Source: Smittia aterrima (taxonomy: Eukaryota > Arthropoda > Insecta > Diptera > Chironomidae). Taken from it: DNA of 64,000 nt. The stretch covers positions 18,197,537 through 18,261,536 of the forward strand of contig CP093829.1 of the NCBI GenBank assembly GCA_033063855.1, read 5' to 3'. Made by a program: the position numbers and the translations under genes. A model generated the notes under the pieces. It worked only from the letters and a program-made list of their open reading frames with translations. It searched no databases and was not told the origin of the DNA. This document shows positions 24,685-38,854 of this stretch, piece by piece; within the stretch, counting starts at the first letter, position 1, and every line of letters starts with the position of its first letter.

Positions 24685-27600
24685 GGTGAGTTCATTTCTC
24701 GTTTAAATTTCCTTCTTCCGTTCGAATAAATCGTGTCTCAGACAAAGCTGAAATGAAATTACTGAAATCGATTCATGTTTATAAGGCTTCATGTCTCGAA
24801 ATTGTTCTGTTGATAATTCCCGGCAGTTCTCCAACATTGGGCGATCGAGGTTTCTCCAGGAGTTTAACATTGAGCGCTTATGAAAATAAACCTTTGTGAT
24901 TAATCGTGGAATAATAAACTCTCTTTCAAGTCGATAATTAGCGATTACCTTGCTTTCAACACCTTTCATCTCGCTGGGGGCTTCTCAAGACGAATAATCG
25001 AGGAACTTAACGTCTTCGCTCATTTTCCTCGATTTTATTTATAAACAAATCATCATTCTTATGAATATTTTTGGCATCAAAATCGAGAATTGATTTTCAT
25101 TTTCGTTTAAGTGTAAAACGAATTTCTCTCAATCGTCTATCGATAAAGCCTTCTTCGTCCAACTTCATTCGAATCCAATTTATCGTCTTCAGCGTGAATA
25201 ATTGAGATCTGGTGAAATATAAATCTCCACACTCGAGTCTCGCCTTGAGAAAGTGCGGCCGGACATGGAAGAAACGAATTTCGAGAGGAAAACCGCACAA
25301 GAAAAATTGGACTCGATGAAGCTCGAAACATGAAAGATCGGAGAGCGGAGTAAACAAATTCAAATTACCACATTGTTATTTTTACTCAATCTTCTTCTGG
25401 GGGGAGGAAGAGAGATCCACTTCCACCGCATAATATCTATCGCACGACGTGTGAAGACTTAGAAACTAATGATATTAAAGCGAGTGACGTCTATAAATAG
25501 CGGAAAGGTTTTATGTTGAGAATTATGTCGCATGCATCATACTGCACCACGACACGACGAAGCAGCCGAAAAAAAAATTGTCGAGAGAAGGAATCGAGGT
25601 CATTGCCCTTTGTGAACATTTTTAAAAGTCCCACTCCGGTGCTATCATCAGCATGCTGAAATATTAAATTACCCCTAAAAAGAAATTCTCGTTGTACACA
25701 CACAAGAGTCGTCCCGGTGATGCCATGTGTAGTGCCAAGCGGAGGGTGAACAGTTGTTGGCCAGAAAGAGAAGGGAGAGAGTGAGAATAGAATCGGATCA
25801 AGGATAAGACATTAATAAGTTTTGTGTTAAGAAAGGATATGGCATTCAACATGCTGCTTTGCTGGGTCTGTGATTGGCAGGAATCCCTCGTGAGCGAGCA
25901 AAGAACAAGAAAATCGGAAATTATTTTAAATCAGGAACGATATTTTCTTTATTTTGTGCAATCTTTTGTGTGAATGTCAAGAGCAGAATGGAAAAAAGCT
26001 TCGCTGCTGGCTTTCGCTTTATGTTCAATGACTCAGACATGAAATGAGTTGTGATTGCGATTGTTTAAGATTTCATTTCTTGTTTCGAAGAATTGAAGTG
26101 AGAAATCTGCTCTAGATTTATATTATAAATCGTTGCGCAATCGTCATCAACTATTTCGAAAGGATTTTCAGTTCAATTGAAACTGACTGACGACACGCGT
26201 CAAGCGGAAAGCTTTATAAATCATCTGACTGTAACTTTTCATCTTGAATCCGCTTTAAAATGTATCTTTCCTTCCGCTTCTGCGTCTCGCGTCTCCCTCA
26301 CACTGCTCGCTCGCTCGCTCGATGAAAGTGGTTCTTGCTCCCGAGACATTTCTTTCACGCGCACAAGTAATCTTCCCGACTCTAAATTCTTATTAAAATC
26401 TCACATAAAAATCATTTCTTTTCCGTCGAGTCAAAGTTTTGAGGCGAGAAGAGGAGAAAAGCTTCTATTTTTAGTCGAATTTAAATTGGAGAAGACGAAG
26501 AGTCGAGCGCGAGTCTCTTTTATCTTCGCTGCTTGAGCAGCAAAAGAAATTATTTTTTTCTTCTTTAAATTCGAATGAAACGAGAAATTCAAGAGCGATG
26601 ATGAAGTGTACACTTTATTAAAAGCAAGTGGTGCTTAAAGCAAGCCGAGTCGAAAGCCGGCTACAGCTCGCGCAGGTGAAAATTAAATGAAAACATCAGG
26701 AATAATTAATTCATCTGGCAAACGAGTTTTCTAATTGATCCCATTAGAGCCTGAACAGAAAAATTTATTCTAATTCTCTCGCTCACTCGCCGCCCCTCTT
26801 GCCACGACAACTGTTTGTTCGCTTGTTCTCCGATTCCACCGCGATGGAGAGATAAACACGTTGTTTTATCTTATCGCCTAATAGCGCGCTTTCCTCCTCT
26901 CGCAATGAAACCTTTTCCTTCCACAGAAACAATTTCGCCTGGCACACTCAACCTCAACAGCACTCAACCCCTTTCTCGTTTCTTTTTTGTTTTCTACGCG
27001 TCGCAAATGCAAATTTATTATCTGCTATTTACATAAATATTAACAACGTGTGTGATATCGTGCGATACGAGAGAGAGAACGAGGGACAACAGTGAACCTG
27101 GTTTTAATGTGCTTTATGTAAATGCATCACTTGCTGCCTTTGAGCTCCGATGATAAAACTCGTCGATTAAGAATTATTAATTTATGACGAATAATTCATT
27201 GAATAAACGAGTAGCATGAGCAGAATTTTCAGTTTTCAGCCCCGAGCGACTACATCTCGCTCCAGTAACCTCATCGAATGTCCTTCGAACGTGTTTGAGC
27301 GAGACATCAGATTAAGTTGTGCCAAAAACGTTAATTGAAAGTTTCGCAAACTGCAAACAAATGGCAAAGAAAGTCTCGTCTGTTGTTATTTAATTTAATT
27401 TCCTGGTTTGCCTTGCCCTTCCCTTTCTTCCTATCATTCGATGCACCATGCAATTCCTTTGTGCTCGGGAAAAAGTATCCTGCGGCTCATCTCTGGTCGG
27501 GTGGGGTTGAAACGTTGTTCATTTGAATATTTCCATTGAAACTAGAGCTGAAAAGAGCGAGAGAAGAATGTTTTGGATAAAAAACCGAAACAATTGCATT

Positions 27601-29696
27601 ACAAGCATCGCCCTAAAAACTTAATTGAATGTACGCAAGTGAGGAGCAACGACCACTCGGGTCAGTCAGGACGAGAACTGCGTAAGATTCGTTTGCATAA
27701 TGAATTGGATTTCGCATTCTCATCCCTTGTTGTTTCAAGCTATTTGCTTGCTTTGTCTGTCTCTCTTTCTCTATCTCGTTTTCATACAAATGTGGCCCTC
27801 GGCCCCGTAAACAACGACGAGAAGGGTAAATGCGACGCATTTTTTTCGATTGTGACTGGCATTCATAAATCATTAGAAATTCTTTTTTGCATTGCGGGAA
27901 AAAAGTCGAGAATCGAATTTCTGCAGTTATTGAAATGCGTTTGTGATTAGAGAGACCGACATTGATTGCAATGATGAAATTCGATGACCGAAGAGCTAAG
28001 CCAATAATTGCAATCGCTTCGTGAATGATTTTTATTCAATGTCGACGACGAGTTGATTCGGCTCTGGCTCTGAATTATTTTACGACTTTTTTTTTCATCC
28101 TTTTCATCGAAATATTTTTACGAGTTTTCTCTGCTTTCCTGTCATCGTGGAATGAATTGTGAATGACAACGCAACGAACGAAAAATCGATAGCGCTCCGC
28201 TCGTAATTTATTAATTCGTTATTTTTATTAGTTCATTTGCATAATTCTCCGTGAGATGCTTTGGACGATTTGGAATTCTGCTCACTCGACGATAACCTTT
28301 CTCTTTTCACAAATGAATGAGAAGAGGGCGAGTTAGTTAGCATCAACTCTCGAAACCAAAAATTTTAACTTTTTGTTATTTTTTAATAAAATTTTCGAGT
28401 CAAGTTTCCTGGAGGGTTGTTAGAAAATGCATTTGCAATATGAAAAACGTTCGAGTATCAATTACCTTCCAACCCTTCTCTGTTGGCTGCAATTAAAATC
28501 CTTCTACGGCTGGTAAACAGGCGAATTGATGTGCGTGGGTCTAATTGTTTGTCCAGGACTGTCTGGACCGAATGATGGAATCGATTTGCGGACTCAACAT
28601 TTTGTTTACTCCTCGCCCTCTGCAATTCGATGAGAAGGAAGAGTTTTAATACACAAATGGATCTGCGCTTGGCATCGAGCCGTAGAAAGCTCTTTGCTTT
28701 GTTCATAAATTTCAATTTCCTGTCTTTAAATCATCGTCTGCTTTGTTCCGATATCCGCCCCGATGTCGATGATGATGATGCGAAGAGAAACTTTTTCCTG
28801 TTCGCAATTAAGTCTCTCGCTCGAGTTTTGCAATCAATCGCGCTCTAATCCTCGCTCGCGAGGACAACAGCAGAAACATTTGTGATAATAATTTATAATC
28901 TTTCAAGTAAACATCGAAACGACGTCGCAGCACAACGATCACATTAATTATTCGGTTTATCCGCTTTATTTTTAAGTAACAAATGACAGCGACGAACGGT
29001 AAAAAAAAATGTCAGCGGATTACGAGCCCGAGCTATTGAAAAATCATTACCAATCCCTTTCTCTCGACGTCTGATGCACGTGAAGCACGTCATGAAAGTG
29101 AATAGTCCCGACGAGCAAAAAATACTTGAAGGGGTGAACTCGAAACATTGTCTGTTTCATGCTTGGGAGAGAACAAGTTGTTCATTGTTTCCAAATTGCA
29201 TAAATGCAGTCGTTCCCTCCGCTTTTGTGTGTCATTTAAATAAATTGAATTCGAATGAAAATTGGGAAATTGTGTTTTCAACTCGAGAGTTTTTCGCCTG
29301 CTTCGCAGCTCTCAATTTGGAATCTTTTTATCCTGACGAGTTAAGCGGCAATTGAAACAACTTTCCAGAAAAAAAGGAAATAAAAGTTGAAAGTTCAAAA
29401 ATGTTTCAAATTTGTTGAGAGGGAGAGCGAATAATTGAAGTGCGTGCGATACAAATAGTCGAAGTTGGTTAATTTTAATTATTCGAATACAACGCTCGTT
29501 TTAATTAATTATTAATTGAATTGCCAATCGGAATAATTTTCTATCTTTGTCATCCGCAAAACAGAGCCGACAATAAAATGGCGAGAGAGAGAATTATCGC
29601 GTTAATGAATGCGGGTAATTCTCAACTGTCGTCTTAGAGTGCAAATTGAATGTTTAATAATCTTTTTCTCTCCACTTTCCTTGCAGATTAACGACA
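24685..29696. other. Probable 5' intron of the ELAV-like gene
   Basis: No coding signal. The stretch ends in a pyrimidine-rich tract and CTTGCAG (acceptor ending 29696), immediately before the exon that holds the ELAV start codon. Confidence 0.45.
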
Positions 29697-29892
29697 AATT
29701 TATGCAAGAGAATTGAAAGCATAATAGAGAAAGAAAAGAAAAGTCAACGGCAGAGAACTAATCAGTATTAAAGGAAGAAAACGAGAATACAAGAAGAAAC
29801 TTTTTATACAAATTAGAAGATTTACAAAGTAAACTTTAAGTCAATCACAGAGGGAAACCATAAAATCCACAACGACGGAGGAATCAATCATC
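29697..29892 (+). other. 5' UTR part of the first coding exon of the ELAV-like gene
   Basis: It follows a good acceptor (TTTCCTTGCAG) and runs for 196 bp into the ATG at 29893. It is A-rich with no competing long ORF. The acceptor shows that at least one non-coding exon lies further upstream. Confidence 0.65.
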
Positions 29893-32683
29893 ATGACCAA
29901 CGGGGGCAGTTCGATACCCGATGCGGGTCAGAACGGCAATGGTAACGACGAATCAAAGACCAATCTCATCGTCAATTATCTGCCACAGACAATGACGCAA
30001 GAAGAGATTCGTTCCTTATTTTCCAGCATTGGGGAGTTGGAAAGCTGTAAGCTCATCAGGGATAAAATGACAGGTAAGATGAGCTCTATCGTCTTAAAGC
30101 CACAGACTCCCCATCCACTCAAATCAAATCACACTTTAAAGTGACATCTCAAATTCAAATCTCGCTTCACTCGAAAATCTCATTACGCTTCAAGATTTTC
30201 CCGTCGAATGGAGTCGAGCAAAGGAGAGAGATTACGAACAAATAATCCGCCATCTAATGAATTGTTGTTTTAGGACAAAGTCTCGGATACGGGTTTGTTA
30301 ATTATCAGAAGCAAGAAGACGCGGATAAAGCTATCAACACGTTGAACGGACTTCGATTGCAAAACAAAACGATCAAAGTAATATTCGAAGCCTTAAATGA
30401 GATTAAAATAATCTCACGTTTGATTTGTTATTACAGGTTTCATTTGCCCGGCCGAGCTCTGAGTCAATCAAAGGTGCAAACTTGTACGTGTCGGGATTAC
30501 CAAAGAATATCACCCAACCTGACTTGGAAGCGATTTTCGACAGCTACGGACGAATAATCACATCGCGAATTCTCTCTGACAATCTTACAGGTAGACTTGC
30601 GTTCCATTTTCGTTGAGTTTTTTTTTCCCATTTTGACGAGCTTTTATCTGGAAAAAGCTTCTTGAGTTTTCCAATCAACTTTCCAACGGAGCGAATTGAA
30701 ATAAGCTTTCGCTCCGAGCGAAAATTCTCCCGAAAGATTTCATGATTTTTTCTGGAGACTTCAACGACAACTTTTCTGTGTTTTGCTTTAATTATTAAGT
30801 CACTTTCGTTCCAATTAGTTTTTTTTACGTTCATTTTGATTTTATGTTTCTCTTTATTTTCTTTTTATTTTCAAGTACAACAACAAGCCGAACGAGCCGA
30901 GCCCGGTAAGATAAATTCAAATCTATTAACACTTTTCATTTCACCAAAAAAGGAGGAGAGAGATAGAGGAAGAGAGAACGAAAGAAGAATGTTTTGTTTG
31001 ATTGCTTAATAAATTTATTGCGGTCGCTTTCTAATTTACGTTAAAGAATCATTAACGAGAAACGTAATTTACGAACTGACCCGTTATTACACTTTTCCCA
31101 TTGAAATGTTTGATAATTTCCCTCATTTAGATTAATGTTCATAAAGTAATTTACACGAGGCATTGAGAAAAGTTTTCCTCTTCTCTTCTCTTCAACGCTC
31201 ATTAATTACAGCACAAAACGCTTTATAAACATCCGTTTAGTTTCCTACTGAAAGACAGACGAGTGAGAGAGAGAGAGACTTTACACTTAAACTATCATTT
31301 CATTCTGTTAATTTCGTTTTAATTAAGATTAAAAGTCCAGAAATTGTCATGAAATTTCTCCTCCAACGCTATAATTTCTCGTTTAAAGCTCATTTGGTTA
31401 CTGTGACTTATGTGTTCTGTTGCAATTAAGCATTAACCATGTGCCGGCAGTTGGAATTGACAATTGTGCTTTATCGTTTTAGGTTTATCCAAAGGTGTAG
31501 GATTCATTCGATTTGATCAGCGTCATGAAGCCGAGCGAGCAATTAAGGAATTGAATGGCACAATACCAAAAGGTTACACTGAGCCGATAACGGTTAAGTT
31601 CGCTAACAATCCAAGCAACAACAAAGCTTTCCCACCGTTGGCAGCTTACTTGACACCACAAACAGCAGCAGCAGCACGAAGATTTGCCGGTCCCATTCAT
31701 CATCCAACGACTGGACGATTTAGGTCTGTTTATCTTTAAATTCTATGCATGCTCTTCGTTTGGTTTGGGTTGGAACTGAAGTCGTTTAGAAGAGAAGAAA
31801 AAAAAATCGATTCTAAGCGATTTCTCCTTTTGCTTTTACGTGAATATCGGAAGTCAAAACGAACAAGCCACAAACTTTCAATTGTAAAACTTTTCGCCCT
31901 CGCTTAATTGGAATTTGCGATTATTAATTGGTTTGCTTCAACTTCGAGTTCGAGTGTAGTTGCTCGCTTAATTGCTTTTCCCACTCTCTCTCTTGTTTGC
32001 ACCTTGAGTTATGTTTCCCGCTTGCAACAGAATTGCACCAAAATCATAAATTTCGTAAGCGAGCTTTCTTGTTTCCTTCTTTCTAAGTATTCTTAAGTAT
32101 ATAAATTTTAATTTTCATTTTACCTCCACAGCAAAGTTAAATAGCAAATTCTAAATAAAGAAATTTTTTATAGCCTTCTAAATGATTACAGATACTCGCC
32201 TCTAGCTGAGAATTTGTTGGCGAATACCATGATTCCTGGCAACACCATCAATGGCTCGGGTTCGTTACTAGTCACGCAATAAATCACTGTCAACTGATAA
32301 ATGTTTGTTTTCGTCCTTAGGATGGTGCATTTTTGTTTACAATTTGGCTCCCGAGACTGAGGAGAATGTCCTTTGGCAATTGTTTGGACCATTCGGAGCC
32401 GTTCAGTCGGTTAAGGTGGTGAATAGCTTTCAATTACTAATTAATCGGCCACTCAGTTCTCCCCACAGAATTGTAGCGCTCAAAAATATCCGAATATGGT
32501 AGTTAATATTTCTCCTTTCAGGTTATTCGCGATCTACAGACCAACAAATGTAAAGGTTTTGGTTTTGTTACTATGACGAACTACGATGAGGCTGTCGTTG
32601 CGATTCAATCACTCAACGGCTACACGCTCGGTAATCGGGTCTTGCAAGTGAGCTTTAAGACCAACAAAACGAAGACTTCATAA
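29893..32683 (+). CDS. fne: ELAV-family neuronal RNA-binding protein (FNE/RBP9 type)
   Basis: Seven coding exons join in frame to 334 residues: 29893-30073, 30274-30377, 30437-30590, 31483-31723, 32192-32259, 32321-32415 and 32522-32683. RRM1 (about 23-100) has TNLIVNYLP and LGYGFVNY as RNP motifs. RRM2 (about 109-187) has ANLYVSGLP and KGVGFIRF. A hinge rich in Ala, Pro and Asn covers about 188-249. RRM3 (about 251-329) has WCIFVYNLAP and KGFGFVTM. ELAV proteins bind U-rich RNA and control splicing, polyadenylation choice and mRNA stability in neurons. The short N-terminus without poly-Ala/Gln and the NGGxxNGN…NDESKTNL start favour FNE or RBP9 over ELAV itself; I cannot separate those two. 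The exon-6 donor has an alternative site 3 nt downstream (GTGAAT from 32419), which would add one Val. The 892-bp intron before exon 4 is the longest between coding exons. Confidence 0.95.
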
Positions 32684-32781
32684 ATCGATCATCAACACAT
32701 CGCCGACGATTGAGCAACAAAGCGTTACCACAAAAGAAATAGAGAAAATGATGATTTATTAAACACAAAAAGCTTTTAAAA

Positions 32782-32797
32782 GTCTCTCTCTCTCTCT
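32782..32797. repeat. (CT)n microsatellite with CA extension
   Basis: Eight TC units followed by a short CACACA run, about 100 bp after the ELAV stop codon and so probably inside the 3' UTR. Confidence 0.7.
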
Positions 32798-35700
32798 CAC
32801 ACACAAACACTTTTTCTAGATTTTAACCATTGCAAGAAAAAGGCAAAAAGAAAAAAAGCTTTAAAACTCTGAGTCAGCGCAAAGCGAAAAGAAGTTTCAT
32901 GCAAATTGGATTTATTTTCTTCTTCTAGTCTAATTTCAGTTTTCGTCTTATTTTATGTGTTTATCGATTAGATTAATTTGATTATGTGCAAAACTATGTT
33001 TGTCTAATTTAAATTCATCGATTCAATTATGCAATTTATTTTATGTAAACACGCGTTGTCGCTTTTGATTCGAAAGAGCATTTCTAGTCTAATTTATTCG
33101 TGGAACTAACCAAAGTCGAGAGGAGCAATGTATTTAGTCAAAATATTTATTGGTGGGTAGGCAATGTTTGGAAGTTATGTCGCGAAAAGAGAAACTCTTG
33201 CGACTTAACTTTCATACAGCGCCCCGAGCAAAAGCGACAAACTTTGATTTAATTAACAAATTTTCAGTTTTCTGAGTGAATTTGATTTCGTTTCTCTGAT
33301 TTCTTTTAATTTAATTTCAATAAAATTTATGCAAAAATTCAACCAACTTTTCTCTTGATCTGACGAGCAGCTAGACGAGCCATCGAAACAAATTAAATTA
33401 TTGCAAGTTTCTTTCAGATTTTCCTTCCTTCTTGCACACAACACACAAAAAAAAACTTTGAATTATTTTTATCAATCGAAAATAAATCTTATGCAACTTT
33501 TATAAAGCAGAAACTTATTTGCACTGGAATGAAGAGAAAGTTCTTTCGTATCAAGTCTCGCACATCTCCCCATCTTAGGGAGTTTTAAGATTGTTTTGCT
33601 AAACCTATGAGAATAACAAGAAGCAATGACGCTTATTATCAGATAAGCTTAATCAGATTCAATAATTTGTCTTCGAACGATACAAACAAAAAAAAATGTC
33701 AAATAAGAATCAATAAGATATTGAGGTTGTGCAAAACTCGACGCGCGAGTTTACTAAAATAAAATCGCGACTACTTCATAAAAGATTTTACAAGAAAACG
33801 GTGAACGGAGACGATGAAAAAAAATGTTATTTACAGCATAAAAGTAAACTTAAGTCGTAGATTGTAATGAATCCAAAGAGTCTTAAAGATGTTGCGACTA
33901 GTTGCGTTCAAACTGCTTTCAAAAGAGTAAATTCTTTCACGCAAAATTATCGCTCCGAGGCGAGAGATGTTTCCCTTCTGCACCATTGATTTCTGCTTCG
34001 AATAAATTACGTGTCTATTATATATATCAAGGAGTTATTCGATAGTTTCCGAGCCAAATTCCACAAGAAAAAAAAAGAAAACAAAATGTGTAGAGAATGA
34101 AGAAAATACTTCTAAATGTTTAGATGGAAACTTTCTGTTCGTTGAATATTAAATTTTGCATTTTTTCCCTGGGAGAAGCTTCAAGTGTTTCTGTTCGAAA
34201 AACCGATTATAGACAACTCGAGAAGATGAAGAAGAAGAAATCGATGAATCCCACCTAAAAAACTATATTTCCCTCTGACGTCTCCTACACGAGTGTAGAC
34301 GAGAGCCAGGACCAGTTTAATCGTAGAGAATAAATTTATATTCTGAATGATAAAAAATCCCAAAAAAAAAAACACTTGCGAACGATGTTAACAGTAACAA
34401 AAAAAAATTAGCTGACAACTAATTATACGGAAATTGAAAATTAATTCCACAACTTTAGGAGACATTTCTAGACTACTGAGCATAGCATTACAACAACAGA
34501 CTGTTTACTCTCTAAAATTGTGTTTTTTGGAGTGTTTAAAGAGCTCACAGAGGAAGATGACAAGAGATGGAGATTGTTGCGGGGATTGTACGTCAGTGAG
34601 ATGACGAGCAATCTTTGTCGCAATCGATTCAGAGCTTTCAAAGTCTCCAGAGATGTTAAACAAATGGAAACCGTAACTCCCCCCTTTCCCTCCATATTTC
34701 GGTAGCGCTATGAGCGATGATCCCTAAAAGCGAAAAAAGGAGTAAATATCACTTATACATGAAACCTAGTTGAAAGAAGGAAAACCAAAAAAGCAATATT
34801 ATATTTCGAAGAGACGAGTTTGTAATTTTTCAGAAAACAAAAGAATTTTTAAAAACAAAACAGCAAATTTCCAAATGAATGTTAAATTATCGATGAAGAG
34901 CTTTTCACTAGAATTTTTTGAGAGTAATCGCAATCAGCATCGTCTATATAATTCCACTAGGCTTTTCCTCCGTAGACAAAGCAGATTTCCATGTTTTTTC
35001 CATCGACTTTCTTTCATATTGCTAATCATTCAAACTTTAAAGAACTTTTTCAACTCTTCTCTCACAACAAAAGAAATTTTTGTAAGTTTTTATTTTAGAA
35101 AATGAAGAAAAACAAGTAAGAAAAAATCGCAGTAATAATTAAGGTGCAATAGGGCCTAAAAGTCACAAATTTACATGCTTTTTTAGATCAAATCAAAGGA
35201 AAATTTTATAGCAAAAAGAAAATGAAAAAGAAAAAACATAAACGTATGTAGAGTCGAAGAAGAAGAAAATGATTTACAACGAGTCATTCCACTCGGGACG
35301 ATTGTAAAGCGAGTGACAGGAACTTAGGAGTTTTAACAAAAAATTTACAACTGCAATCTCGACTGACAATCTCCCATGTCTCGTGTTGGTCGTCACAAGA
35401 TTTACAAACGTCCCCAAACGAGAAATAAGATTTAAAAAAACGTAATTTGATTCTAACTATGATTCAAGTTGGACGGAGCTCGTTTCATTAAACTTTCATT
35501 GAAACTAATTAGCCAACAGCCAAGGAAAGTCTCAATTACTTGAAATGACTTCATCAGCACGAGAGACTAATGGATTTGAGTGTAATCGTGTAAGAGGAGG
35601 GCAAAGGACGATATCATTAGATACGTATGACTAAACATTAAAACTCTTTTCATAAATCAATTCTCACTATCTAAATGTGAAGGTAGAAGTTTTGTTTAGA

Positions 35701-36500
35701 TAAATTACCTAAAGATAGACACCAATTTCTAAGAAACAAAAAAAAATGATGAAAATTTAATCATGAAAGCGAATGAAACTTAGGGAAATTGCAGCCGTGG
35801 AAAAGAAAAATTTTATGTCGCAAAGCGGAAAGTTTATTAGGCAAAATATATTTCCAGAGAATTAGCCAAAAGAATCAAAGTGGACATCGATCAATCGCCC
35901 ATGAAAAATCCTAATGATTTATTGAATTACTTATTCTCTCAATGTAAGTTTCATGTTTACGTTCTATGCTGACAAAAGAAAGAAAGAAAAAACTTAAATT
36001 GATGTTTAATGAAAAAAAAAGTGAAAATGGTCCTATAATCAATTATGTTATCATCAATATTATTAATCGAAATACTAATCAACGGACTTAGTTTATAGTT
36101 GCAAAAAGAAATGAAAGTTTTTCGAGTAATGTAAGGGAACTTTAAGAGATCGTTGGATTTATCTCTTTCGTCAGATCCGAGACATTTCCTTCGATTCAAA
36201 AACTTTTCTTTTTAATTCCATTTAGCAGACTCTTCTCGAATCGATGACGATGCACTTCGTATGTCGATCGAAAAGTTTCCTGCAGTTTGTAAAACTTTTT
36301 CGCTTCATTGAAAAGAACTTTTCAATTTATTAGTCTAGAAGCTTAAACTTTCCTTCGTTTTATTCGTCTACTCACTTTTTGAATCCTTGTAAATAGTTTA
36401 AGGAGAAACTTCATGGTTAAATCGTATCAAGATATTCTTTTTCTTCGGCAAAATTGTGTATTCATCAAGAAAATGAGATGTTTTATGATACGCTTACCCC

Positions 36501-36514
36501 TCTCTCTCTCTCTC
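36501..36514. repeat. (TC)n microsatellite
   Basis: Seven TC units flanked by C-runs. Confidence 0.65.
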
Positions 36515-38061
36515 CCCCAGAACCCAAACAAAACAAAATGATTAAAATGAAAAAAGAAGATTCACAATTTGGTTTTGGTTTTCGTGTATTGATGATTGGG
36601 CTTTTGAAATGAAATGATTGGATTTTTTCACGAGCGACATCACCGACATTTGCTAAAATACTCAAAAATAATTTGTTTGGGGCTTGTGCGGCGCGGGACA
36701 ATCAAATTGATTGTTTGCCATCAAAGAATCGTTCGCCTCAACAGGTTCGATGTTGGAACTTGTTGAGTTGGAAAATGAATTTGTTTCCCTTCGCCAGTCG
36801 AGCTCAAGATGTTTTCGAAATGTTTTCAGTATTTTAGTCAAAATGGAAAGCAAGAAAACAAATGTTGAGATGGAACATTGAATGGACATGAGGTTTAAAT
36901 AAAATTCCTGCCAAATGTGATAAAAAATTAATAAAATTTTTAGTCATTTATAAAAAAATTAAATAATATTTATATTTAAACATAAATCACATAAATTGAA
37001 TGAAAAAAAAGTGAAAAATCATGGAGGAAAATCAAAAGGAAGAAAACCATTTAAACATTTAATATTTTAAAACGCATTTTATAAAACGATCGTCTCAAAT
37101 TAAATAAAAGAAAAAAATATGAAAAATTAACTGAACAGCAACAAACAAGTCAAGCGGGCGGTGATCGATTGAGAGGCTTGAAATGTTCGAGGCCTAAAAT
37201 GAAACTGAGTCATCGCCAAAACCATTAAAATAAAACTCTTCCTAGCGAACTTCTTGACAGCTCTACCAAAGCCATTCGTCGTCGATATTATCGCCGCCGC
37301 TTTAAAAAGAAAATTAACACAACTGAAATGGGCCAAATTTTATAAAGTTGTATTTTAAAATGATAAACAGAAATATGAGAGATAAAAAATATATTTAGCA
37401 TATATGTGACAGTAACATAGATTGAGATCAAGGAAAAAGCTGATTTCATAAGCGAGCGAGATAAAATGAGAATCTTCCATGAAAAACTGCGCAAGTAGAC
37501 GAAAAATATGAAAATTAAATCAAAACGTTACGACGGATCACATCGATCCGCGAAATATTTGGCGTAGTCCTCACATTTTTTTCCTTTCATTTACTTAATT
37601 AATCATGCAATTATAGTTGAAATAACGAACGTTTTGCTCAAATTTGTCGACATTTCATCAAACGATTTATTGCACAATCTAATTTATGTAATCAATAATT
37701 GTTCTCGCTGGTGGAAAAAACGATTAAGTGTCCAGCAATAAGTTTAATTTGATTTCCTTTTAACCGTAGGAATATTTGAGGGGCTGTCGGATTATCGACG
37801 AACCTTATTATTGATTATATCACAATTTAATGAAGAAGAATGAAAAATGTTCATCAGCATCTATGTTTTGTGTTTATTCAAAATTTAAATAAAAATAAAT
37901 GATTTCAAAAAGAAAAATTCAATTTCTACTCACGCGTTTCTCGTATTTTTTCCTAGCTCACTTAGTTGGCGTCTTCGAGATTGGTAAACAAGACCGTAAA
38001 TAAGAAGCAAAGTAATTTATTTGTTTTGATACAAACTTTTAAACGATATCATCAACGTCAA

Positions 38062-38123
38062 ATGACTTCTTTGCTCGAAAGCCTAAAAGCAGTGAAGGTT
38101 GTTAGTGACAAGTTAAATGGAAG
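38062..38123 (+). other. Exon-like ORF with a strong donor
   Basis: An ATG at 38062 opens MTSLLESLKAVKVVSDKLNG (20 codons), which runs directly into a consensus donor, AAG followed by GTAAGTGA (AG as the split codon). The nearest good acceptor is TTTCTTTGCAG ending 38854, just before the transposase frame. The phase of that join gives a stop after about 18 codons, so the original gene, if there was one, is now broken. The fragment is predicted helical. It may be the first exon of the transposon gene or a host relic. Confidence 0.25.
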
Positions 38124-38854
38124 GTAAGTGACATTGAATTGCTTGTATCTTAAATTCAATTTGCTGCCTGACAAAACTTAATATCGATCGAAAATTTAAC
38201 ATCAATCATCGTTTAATTTGAAAGATTGGAAGTCGTTCAATCGACGGATTAAAATTAATTGCTCGACGATTTGTCGAAAGCTCTAATTTAAGTGTCGAGT
38301 TTAGCAGAAATGCTATAAGCAAATAAATTGAATGCTTACAACTTTACAGAAGAAGTTTCTATTCTAAGAAAGAAATTCAAAATGGGAAAAGAACTTTGTT
38401 TTTATTTTTCTTTATCATTTTGAAAAATCCTGAATATCAAAAAGAAAATAGGGAAAGGGAATTGATCCATATGATTTCGCGATATTTTTGATTTAGATTA
38501 TCTGTCTGCCCGTGGATAAAAGAAAGTCTTTTATTTACTTGTTATCAATGGACAGAATTTTCTCGTGTTATCCATGGATAGAATTTTCACTCCCACAAAA
38601 TTTTGAAAAAAAGTCAGTCGAACGCTGACAGCCAAACTGTTCACCTCGTGAGAACTTTTGGATCGATTAACTTCTTGTAAGTTTTTTGGCGGGCCATTTT
38701 CTGATGGTCAAAGGCAGGGTACAGGAACCGTAGGAGCCTACTGTTGAAGCCAAGGGTACCCCTTTGGGGAGCTCTAGCAGATGCGGTAGGAGCCGTAGGA
38801 TCCTTGAAAAATTTTAATGCAACATTATAAAATTCTTTTTTGATTTCTTTGCAG

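Larger units (their letters stand above)
32684..38061 (+). other. Downstream region of the ELAV-like gene, possibly a long 3' UTR in part
   Basis: There is no gene in 5.4 kb. The plus strand is A-rich from about 33700 to 37500 with many A-runs. Candidate polyadenylation signals include AATAAA at 33319-33324 and further copies downstream. ELAV-family mRNAs often have very long 3' UTRs in neurons, but nothing here marks an end point. Simple CT repeats occur at 32782-32797 and 36501-36514. Confidence 0.35.
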
